Assembly: GCF_030161375.1 (NCBI RefSeq)
Contig: NZ_BSSQ01000011.1
Location: 253,041-317,040 of the forward strand
Direction: 5' to 3'
Length of the DNA stretch: 64,000 nt
Source: Paenibacillus glycanilyticus
GTDB lineage: Bacteria > Bacillota > Bacilli > Paenibacillales > Paenibacillaceae
The notes under the pieces were generated by a model. The model did not search any database and had not been told where the DNA came from. It saw only the letters and a program-made list of their open reading frames with translations. Shown piece by piece: positions 35,996 to 45,300 of the stretch. A program made the position numbers and the translations under genes. Each line of letters begins with the position of its first letter. The stretch's first letter is position 1.

Positions 35996-36895
35996 ATGCA
36001 AAAAGCAATCATTCGCGAATCGCTGCCCGATCGGATTTTCCTGCTGTTTATCTACCTCATGCTGATATTAATTCTGATTTCCGTAGCGTATCCGCTTATA
36101 TTTGTTATAAGTTCGTCGTTCAGTTCGTCGAGTGCCGTCATCGGAGGGAAAGTCTGGCTATGGCCGGTGAATCCAACGTTAAATGGTTATGAAGCAATTT
36201 ACAATTATCCGGAAATCTTAAAAGGTTTTCTGAATTCGGTATTTTACACCGTACTAGCTGTCTTGATTACCGTTTCGCTAACGGTTCTGATGGCATTTCC
36301 GCTGTCGAGGCCCAATCTGCCGGGCAAGGGAATCTGGATGTACGCGCTTCTCTTCGCGATGATATTTAACGGGGGACTAATCCCATTTTATTTGGTAGTG
36401 AGAGACCTTCATATGATTAATACAATTTGGTCGCTGCTTATTCCCGGCGGGCTGAATATATTCTCCGTGTTAGTGGCAAAGACATTCTTTCAGAACGGTA
36501 TACCCGGGGAGCTTTACGATTCTGCCCAGGTTGATGGCTGCAATGATTTCCGTTTTCTTGGGATAATTGCGCTCCCGTTGTCCAAGCCTATCCTAGCGGT
36601 TCTTGTCCTATGGGCGGCTGTAGGGCAATGGAATTCCTATTTCAACGCCATGATTTTTCTGAATAATCCCGATCTGTTCCCGCTGCAGCTCATTTTGCGA
36701 AAGATTCTGATCTTGAACAACGTGGAGATGACCTCCATGACGTTGTCGCCTGAACTTCTCTTGAAATTTGAGGACATGAAGAACCTACTGAAGTATGCGC
36801 TGATTGTCATAACAAGTGTGCCAATGCTCCTGCTTTACCCGTTTGCGCAAAAATACTTCGTGCAAGGTGCCATGATTGGTTCCATTAAAGGATAA
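35996..36895 (+). CDS. Sugar ABC transporter permease, cassette A (LplC-like)
   Basis: A 299-residue CUT1-type permease with six predicted membrane helices and the EAA-like loop YDSAQVDGCNDFRFLGIIALPLS-type segment at about residues 176-198, where the usual EAA Glu is replaced by Asp-Ser. It ends AMIGSIKG, the family C-terminus also seen in the cassette B permease (MLGAVKG). AAGGAGG lies before ATG 35996. Together with the 35006 permease it forms the transmembrane channel. Confidence 0.93.
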   Translation: MQKAIIRESLPDRIFLLFIYLMLILILISVAYPLIFVISSSFSSSSAVIGGKVWLWPVNPTLNGYEAIYNYPEILKGFLNSVFYTVLAVLITVSLTVLMAFPLSRPNLPGKGIWMYALLFAMIFNGGLIPFYLVVRDLHMINTIWSLLIPGGLNIFSVLVAKTFFQNGIPGELYDSAQVDGCNDFRFLGIIALPLSKPILAVLVLWAAVGQWNSYFNAMIFLNNPDLFPLQLILRKILILNNVEMTSMTLSPELLLKFEDMKNLLKYALIVITSVPMLLLYPFAQKYFVQGAMIGSIKG

Positions 36896-36951
36896 ACGGT
36901 ATTTAGCAATGAAATGTACCAAATTAGTGAAAAGGGATGTGTATTGTTGCA

Positions 36952-38934
36952 ATGAATGAGAAACTGGATTTTCCTAAACGAACGATTCATTTGGATTTTC
37001 ACACCGGTCCATGGATACCGAATGTCGGCAAGGATTTTGATCCTGAGGCTTTCGCACGGACTTTCAAGGAAGCACATGTAGACAGCGTAACCGTGTTCGC
37101 GATGTGCCATCACGGCCATCTTTATTACAATACGCCGCATGAAGCGCGTCATCCCGGGTTGGAAGCGGACTTCGGCTTATTGGAGCAGCAAATTGATGCG
37201 TTGCATAAGGTTGGCATTCGCGCTCCGATTTATATCAGCGTCCAATGCAATGAATATGCCGCCAACGAGCATCCGGATTGGATCGCGCTCACGCCGGAAT
37301 TGCAGCAGGTGAAATGGGGAAACTCCGCGTATAAGGCTGGTTGGCAGATCATGGATATGTCGAGTCCTTATCAGGATTATTTGGCGGATATTCTAGCAGA
37401 AGTACTGCAGCGCTTTGCACCGGTTGACGGCATTTTCATGGATATGACCTGGGATCAGCCGAGCTCATCAAAGTGGGCGATTGAAGGCATGCTGAAGAAA
37501 GGTTATGATCCGAGAAAGGAAGTTGACAGGCAACTTTATGCACGAGAAGTAGCCCACCAGTATATGGCCCGCTATCGAAATATGGTCGAAGAAGCACAGC
37601 GCAAGCATCGTCCAGCAGGCATATGGTTTAACAGCCGTCCGAAGACAAACCTGCATGTGGAGAAGAAGTTTCTCAGGCATGTCGAGATCGAAGCGCTGCC
37701 CACTGGCGGTTGGGGATATGCTTATTTTCCTTATGTATCGAGGTTTGTGCGGCCGCAGGGTTTGCCCACGCTTAGCCATACGGGGCGCTTTTTCAAGAGC
37801 TGGGGGGACAACAGCTCCTTGAAGCCGGAGATGGCTTTGAAATACGAATGTTGCCAGATTTTAAGCCAAGGCATGACGAATGGGGTAGGAGACCTTTTGT
37901 ATCCCAACGGTGTGCCGAGCGAGGCTGTTTACGATTTAATTGGTAACGTTTACAGGCATGTTGAGGCTTGCGAACCGTATGTGGATGGCGGGGTATTAGT
38001 AAGCCAAATCGCTGTCATCGTCAATCCCGAGCTCGGCGACAATCCGGGTCCATCCGGGCTAGGCGTCGTACGCGCGTTTCAGCAGCTGCGGCAGCAATTT
38101 GATATCGTACCGCCTGAAACGGAATTGAAGGATTACGAATTGGTCGTTATTCCGGAGTCGACGCCTGTCACGGAAGAATTGAAATCCAAGCTGCAAGCTT
38201 ATGTGGCTGGCGGAGGCGCATTAATACTGAGCGGCCCAGCCGCAATTGATACTAACAGGCAACCAGTGCTTGAAGAACAGGGCATAACGGTTGAGGGACC
38301 CTCCCCGTATTCACACACATTCCTGCATGCTTTAGGCGAGGTATCGCAGGGCTTGGCAGACTACGGCTATGTCATGTACGAACCTGGCTTCCGGATGAAA
38401 CCGAAGACAGGCGCTATGAGTCTTGTGGCAATAGGAGAGCCATATTTCCAACGGGAGTATAACCAGTTTAGCGGACATGAGTATACGCCTGAGGCACGAA
38501 TCTCAGACTATTCGGCGGTCGTTAAAAATGGCAAGGTGATCACATTCTCCGTACCGATTCTGGAAGCTTATGGTAAGCATGCTTCGCCCAATTATCGAAT
38601 TCTGCTTGGTAATTGCATCTCGCAGCTTTTACCGGAGCCGATCATTCGCGATGAAGGTCCGACAAAGCTTGAAACTACGGTCATTCGTACGGCAGAAACC
38701 ACGGTCGTTCATCTGCTGAGCTTTATACCGGAACGGCGGGCAGACGGTCTCGATATAGTGGAGGATCCGTTCCCGCTAGTCGATATGCCGATTGCAGTCA
38801 AATTGGATCAAGCGCCTTCGAGGGTATTTCTGGCACCAACGGAGATGGAGTTGCCTTTTGAATATCGCGATGGTTACGCCCATACGCGTGTAACTATGAT
38901 GGAGGGTCATGCGATGCTGGTTCTCCAGAATTAA
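36952..38934 (+). CDS. GHL6-like glycoside hydrolase (copy A)
   Basis: The 660-residue soluble protein resembles the hypothetical glycosyl hydrolase 6 group, with a TIM-barrel N-terminal half. Visible there are CHHGHLYYNT, QCNEYAANEHPDW and GIFMDMTWDQPSS with a candidate catalytic Asp. It continues into a beta-galactosidase-trimerisation/amidotransferase-like domain around residues 340-480 (VVIPEST and GGGALILSG). There is no signal peptide, so it acts in the cytoplasm on imported sugar. ATG 36952 is chosen because the paralogue at 62037 starts at the same residue (MNEKL); an upstream ATG 36937 adds 5 residues. Substrate is not known; an alpha-fucosidase- or beta-galactosidase-like activity is possible. 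Confidence 0.8.
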   Translation: MNEKLDFPKRTIHLDFHTGPWIPNVGKDFDPEAFARTFKEAHVDSVTVFAMCHHGHLYYNTPHEARHPGLEADFGLLEQQIDALHKVGIRAPIYISVQCNEYAANEHPDWIALTPELQQVKWGNSAYKAGWQIMDMSSPYQDYLADILAEVLQRFAPVDGIFMDMTWDQPSSSKWAIEGMLKKGYDPRKEVDRQLYAREVAHQYMARYRNMVEEAQRKHRPAGIWFNSRPKTNLHVEKKFLRHVEIEALPTGGWGYAYFPYVSRFVRPQGLPTLSHTGRFFKSWGDNSSLKPEMALKYECCQILSQGMTNGVGDLLYPNGVPSEAVYDLIGNVYRHVEACEPYVDGGVLVSQIAVIVNPELGDNPGPSGLGVVRAFQQLRQQFDIVPPETELKDYELVVIPESTPVTEELKSKLQAYVAGGGALILSGPAAIDTNRQPVLEEQGITVEGPSPYSHTFLHALGEVSQGLADYGYVMYEPGFRMKPKTGAMSLVAIGEPYFQREYNQFSGHEYTPEARISDYSAVVKNGKVITFSVPILEAYGKHASPNYRILLGNCISQLLPEPIIRDEGPTKLETTVIRTAETTVVHLLSFIPERRADGLDIVEDPFPLVDMPIAVKLDQAPSRVFLAPTEMELPFEYRDGYAHTRVTMMEGHAMLVLQN

Positions 38935-39007
38935 ATGAGCGCTCACGAGAATTGATGGAATGGCTTACAGAGCACCTATATTAAAAAACATATCAAATAA
39001 AAACAAG

Positions 39008-39193
39008 AAAAACCCGCGTAACTTTTCGCGGGTAATTGGGAGAACAGGTTTTATGATTATTATATGTCGTAAATAAACTTTAGGTGAATAGGGAAAGAGG
39101 CAAGTAAAATAGCTAGTATTCTTATAGAACGCGGTATCATAGTTCAATGTATACGACGGCAGTTGACTAACTTCATAGTCAACTGCCGTTTTT
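39008..39193 (+). terminator. Terminator region of cassette A (two hairpins)
   Basis: The strong one is ACGGCAGTTGACTA (39156-39169) pairing with TAGTCAACTGCCGT (39176-39189) around a 6-base loop, followed by TTTT, and ends the cassette A operon. An earlier hairpin, ACCCGCG/CGCGGGT (39012-39033), has its T run on the minus strand. Apart from these and the cre-like site, the 420-base gap 38935-39354 holds no gene that I can support. Confidence 0.75.
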
Positions 39194-39282
39194 AATTGCA
39201 ATAATTGTAAAGGTAATAAAATGATACCGTAAAGTAAACAATGCCCACTAGCTGGAGAGGCAGCACTAGCCATACAATTTAA

Positions 39283-39296
39283 ATAAAGCGCTTACA
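39283..39296 (+). promoter_or_regulatory. cre-like (CcpA) site before the giant surface protein
   Basis: ATAAAGCGCTTACA matches the catabolite-response consensus TGWAANCGNTNWCA at the central AAGCGCTTACA, with mismatches at the first two positions. It lies 59 bases before the ATG, so carbon catabolite repression of the next gene is likely. Confidence 0.5.
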
Positions 39297-39354
39297 TATA
39301 TTCAGTCATCCTAAATATAGCGCCTACCATTTTGGTTAGGGAAGAGGGAATCTC

Positions 39355-42300
39355 ATGTACAGAAGATGGTTTACTATGCTCATGGTCGTCACTTTACTTG
39401 CAAGTATGTTTTCAGGGATGACGGCGAACAAGGCAATTGCAGCAACAGACCCTAGTTTGAAACTGTGGTATGAATTCAATGAGAGTTCAGGCACAGTTGC
39501 TGCTGATTCATCGGGGAATGGTAATGACGGAACATTATCTGGAGGAGCTACTTTATCGGAAGGTGCAGTCAATTTAGATGGTTTGAACGGAAATGTTCAC
39601 ATGCCGAATGATATATTAGCTAATATTTCAGAAATTACGGTTATTACGAACGTTTATGTTGACCCGGGTAATCAAGATCCCTCATGGTTCTTCAGCTTCG
39701 GTAACAGAAGTACAGAGAACACGGGATGGGGCGCAAACTACTTGATGGCTACATCGTCTGAAGGCAATCCCAAGGCCGCCCGGTTTGTTATATCAAAAGA
39801 TAAATGGACAGATGAACAGTCCGTTAGGAAGCAGGGGACTATTCAGTCAGGCAATTGGAAAAACATTGCCATTACAATTAAGAAGAATAGCAATGATGCG
39901 AAATATACAGGTACATTCTATGAAGATGGAGTTGTAGTAGGTACAAAATCAGATATCGTCACTTTGCCTAAAGATTTGGGCGGGGGGAAGACAACGGAGA
40001 ATAATATTGGCCGCCCGGCGTATAACGCAGACAAATACTTCAAAGGTAAAGTCTCAGATTTTCGCTTATATGACAGAGCGCTTAGCGAGTCTGAGATTAA
40101 TACAATTGTTTATGAGAATTTGTCAGACAATGAAGCAGTTCAGCGGTTGAAGGAGAAACTTAGCCTTGGTGATTTATCAGCGGTTACAGGAAACTTGCAA
40201 CTGCCGAATTCTTTCCAAGGCGGCATGGAAATTACTTGGGAATCAAGCAACACAGCGATAATTGAGAATAACGGAACGGTACATCGCAGCCCGGATGCAA
40301 ACACAGTGGTTCAATTAACCGCAACAATCAGCCGCAATGGTGTCAGCGATACAAAAACTTTTCAAGCTACGGTCTTAGAGGGTAAAACAATCGTAACGGT
40401 AGATTCAACCTCTTACACACTTCCTTTTATCCATGCTACTCATAATACCGTGCTGACGGCATCCTATGTGGACGGAACAACTTCAGATGTAACAAGTCAA
40501 GCCACTATTACATCTTCAGACCCGACGATCGCTACCGTTTCAGAGAATGGAATTGTAGAAGGGATAAATGAGGGTAGTGCAACCATTTCTATTGATTACC
40601 TAGGAACGGTTTATAACGTGCAGGTCAATGTCGTAAAAGAATCAAACTTGAAATTATGGTACAAGATGGACAACAAGACCGGCTCAATTGCAACTGACTC
40701 GTCTGGTAATGGTAATGATGGCGTTTTAAGTGAAGGTGCTTCTTGGACTTCTGGTAAAGGGGGAGTAGGAGCGGTTGCGCTAAACGGTTCGACCGGGTCG
40801 ATTAAAATGCCGGATCAATTATTAAAAGGCATGACCGAAGTTACTGTATCCGCAAACGTATTTGCTAATTCCGTCAGCCGTCCTTCGTGGATTTTCGGTT
40901 TCAGCAGTGTAACGGACGCAGCTGTCAATAATTCAAAATATATGGGGCTTTTGGCGGCGGATAACCAAGGTAGTAATGGCAACTTCCGTTTTGCTATTTC
41001 TACAGATAAATGGACGTTAGAGCAGTCCGCAACTCGGACGAATGTACCTTTTGGTGCTGGTGATTGGAAGAATGTAACGGTAACGATTGCTAAGAATAGT
41101 TCTGATGCTAAGTATACAGCCCTCTTATACGAGAATGGAGTTGAGGTTGGCCGTAATACAGGACTTACAATCTTACCAAAAGACTTAGAAAATACACTCT
41201 TTAACTATATCGGTAGGCCTCCATATGCAGGAGATCGCTGGTTTAACGGTAAAGTTTCTGATTTCCGACTTTATGATCGAGCTTTAAAAGCAACAGAGGT
41301 TCAAGGGCTTGCGGGGCAATTGACATATCAAGATATTCTAGAGGATGCCGAAGCGCTTACTTTAGGCGATATAAAAGAGGTGAAATCGTCACTTGAGCTG
41401 CCACATACAGGCGGCAATGGCACAGTCATTACATGGGCTTCGGAGAACGATATTATCGTCAACGGATTAACGGGGGAAATTAATCGTCCAGAAGCAGGTG
41501 CAGGTGATATTCAGGTCAAGCTTACGGCCACTTTGAGCAAAGAGGGAATGTCAACTACAAAGACATTTGTAGTAACGGTTATTGAACAAGTAAGTGATGA
41601 GTTGTCTGTAGAACTGGATAAAGCTGCGCTTAGCCTAGGCGATGATTTACATGCATTAAAGCATGATCTGTTATTACCGGCAAAAGGTAAGGAACAATCG
41701 ACGATCGTCTGGTCTTCGAGTAATCCGGAAACGATTAATACTGAGACAGGTGTAGTAATCCGACCAGCACAGGGTTCACTTGATGCGCAGGTTACACTTA
41801 CAGCTACTATCAGCAAAGGGAGTATACAGGATCAGAAGACTTTCGTAATCACTGTGAAATCGAAAGATAGGTTTGCAGGATATCTGTTGTCTTATTTCAA
41901 GACTGCCGATGAATCGCTTTATCAAGCATACAGCAGGGACGGTCTTCATTGGACGACATTAAATAAAGGCAATCGTATCCTTAAACCAATCATTGGTAAT
42001 AAATCGATTCGTGATCCATATATCATACGTGATCAAGAAGGCAAGTATCACCTTTTCTCCACAGACTCTTGGACGAGCAAAAACCTATTAATCTATGATT
42101 CTGAGGATTTGGTGAACTGGACGAACGGACGCGCGGTCCCATTCTCTCCAGAAAATAGTACGGACGCGTGGGCTCCAGAGGTTTATTATGACGCTGCGAA
42201 AAACAACTACGTTGTTATTTATTCTGCTAAGGTTCCAGGTAATCCAGTATCTAGCGAGCATCGGCCCTACTATCGGACGACAACGGACTTTGTAACCTTC

Positions 42301-45300
42301 TCAGCACCGAAGATGCTCTTTAACCCAGGGCATGATGTTATCGATCCAACTGTCATCGAGGATGGTGGCAAATTCTACACGTATTATAAGGATGAGAGGG
42401 AGAATAGCTCCGCAAATCCTACGGGTAAAAGAATTAAAATGGCAGTATCCGGAGATGGATTAATCGGAACATATGACACTGCAAACTATCCAAATGCAGT
42501 AATCCCGGCTGAAGCAGAAGGGCCGACAATTCTTAAGTCTTTTAAGGATAACAAATGGTACATGTATACCGATGAGTATAACAAGGGGATTTATTCGGGA
42601 TACAGCGCAACTGATCTTGCTTCAGGAGTATGGACGAAACTTGAAGCGGGAGAATATCAGCTTCCAATAAATGTCCGCCACGCAAGCGTTATGGAGATTT
42701 CAGAGGATGAAATTGCAAAGCTGCTTGACGGCTACGCAACAATGACGAAAATAGAACCAATTGAACTGGCGATAGATACAGGAGAACAATTAAAACTGCC
42801 AGCAGAAGTTGATGCTCAGTACAGTGATGGCACAATCGATCGCGTTAAAGTGCAGTGGGATGAGGTCGATCCACAAATTTATGCGGTGCCAGGTACGTTT
42901 GATATTTACGGAGTTATAACGAATAGCGCAATTAAAGCGAAAGCTACGGTCACGGTTGGAGGAAGTGCAGTCAAACGTCCAAGCGGTGTTATCGTAATGG
43001 AGAATGGCACCCACACGATGAATTTAAAGTGGAATGCCCTTTCAGGTGCAGAGAGTTATAACATTTATAGATCAAATTTGCTATTTGGAACTTACACGAA
43101 GCTTAATAGTAATGAAATAAAGGATACTTCTTTCAAAGATACGGGATTAATTGAAAATACGACTTATTATTATGCGGTAACTGCTGTAACTTCTGAAGGA
43201 GAGTCTGCGAAATCAGATCGGGTTACGGCAAGAACGGGAACTGCCTTAATTACGAACGGAGATTTCTGGTATGCTGACAACGGGGATAAGATTCAAGCTC
43301 ACGGGGGCGGCATGATTAAAGTAGGAGATACGTATTACTGGTTCGGTGAAGACAAAACGAAGGATGAACCCCACTTCTACAATATTAAAGTGTACGCCTC
43401 AAAAGATTTGAAAAGTTGGACATTTCGGAATAATGTGTTGACCCAGACCTCCAAAGGAGAAAATGGTCAACCAGCACCTGATTTGGCAGACAGCAATATT
43501 GAACGTCCGAAAGTGTTGTATAACGAAAAAACGAAGAAATACGTATTATGGATGCATTACGAGAATGGTAAGGACTACGGTCTAGCTAGAGTAGCGGTTG
43601 CTACTTCAGACACTATTGACGGCGATTATACGTACATCGCTAGCTTCAGACCAAATGCTGAAGATCCGTATCATACTGGAGATCCGAATATTGGAAAAGA
43701 TTCGCGTGATATGACGGTATTCAAAGATACCGACGGTACAGCTTACTTATTCTCCTCTTCCAGTGTCAATGCGGATATGATTCTGTATAAGTTGACAGAT
43801 GATTATACGGGCGTGGCATCTGAACTTGGGAAAATTTATTCGGGACCATACCGAGAAGCGCCTGCAATTGTGAAAAAAGGCGAGATATACTACTTAGTTA
43901 CTTCTGCAGCAAGCGGTTGGTATCCAAATCAGGCGATGTATTCGACAACCAGGACGATAGCGGATGTGTCGTCGTGGTCACCATTGAAAAACATTGGTAA
44001 TACATCTGCTTTTTATACGCAGTCTTCTTATATTTTTACCGTTGAGGGAACAGAAGACACTTCATACTTCCTTCATGCAGATAGATGGAATCCAGCAAAA
44101 CTTGGCGATTCCAAATATATTTGGCTGCCGTTAACACTTAATGGAACTGAAGCTTCTATGGATTTCTATGAGCAGTTTGATCTGGATGCGGAGAAGGGAA
44201 CTATTGTTGTACCTCCTGCCAACCCGCTTATTTCTCAAGGGAAACCTGCTATTGCGCAATCAACCAAGCCAGTAACGGCTCAAGAGGACTATTCAGCAGG
44301 AAAAGCAAACGATGGCAACTATGATACTTCGTGGATGGCATCCGCAGGAACTTGGCCGCATTGGTGGCGCGTTGACCTTGGAGCTGAATACGATCTAAGC
44401 AATATACAAATTTCATGGTTCATGTACAAAGGATCAGAAGCTTACTATCAGTATAAAATTGAAACTAGCGATGATGACATTAATTATAAAGTGACTCTAG
44501 ATCGTACTAATAACTCAATATACGGCTTTACGTCCGATAAATTGACCGGCAAAGCAAGATATGTAAGAGTAAACATGGTCAATGCGGTATTGTTTAACAA
44601 TCCAAACAACTGGTATACGCCTCAATTATATGAAGTTAAAGTATACGGTACGCTGCGCACGCCTTCCGTACCACAAGGGCTCGGAACGATTGGAGTCCAA
44701 ACTCCAGGCGCAGATGTGTCCAAGATTAATGTGAAATGGAATTCAGTTTCGGGAGCTACGCTATATAAGCTCTATCGGGCGGATAATGCGGTAGGTCCAT
44801 TCACGGAAATCTATAGCGGAAGCACCGTTGCGTATACAGATGTAGGATTGCAGTCTGGTAAAACTTATTATTACAAGATTCGTTCACAGAACGACGCAGG
44901 AGAATCAGAGCTATCGAGTGCAGTAAGTGCAACAACGTTCAGTATTCCTACAGATTCGATGACATTTACGAACGGAGAGAATTGGTGGAAGGATGACGAA
45001 GGAAAAAGTCTGGGTTTAGGTGGTTTCTTCAAAGCAGGTTCAGCTTATTATTTTCTCATAGGTTCTAAGGAAAACGGAAAATTCAAGAAACTGGATATGT
45101 ATAAATCGTTAGATTTGAAGACCTGGACGTTCAGCAACACTGTCCTCGAATCAGAGGATCATCCAGAGTTGGCACTGGCCAATCTGGAAGGCGTACAAAT
45201 TGTATATAACAAGAATACGAATAAGTATATTATGTGGATGCATTACGAGAATGGAATCGATTATGGCTTGGCAAGAGTGGCGACTGCTTACAGCGATACA

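Noticed and set aside
39012..39033. Terminator of a minus-strand gene
   Set aside because: The hairpin has its T run on the minus strand, but no minus-strand gene lies to its right, so its role is unclear.
39336..39572. 78-aa minus-strand ORF opposite the start of the giant protein
   Set aside because: It is the complement of the signal peptide and first LamG domain; no ribosome site.
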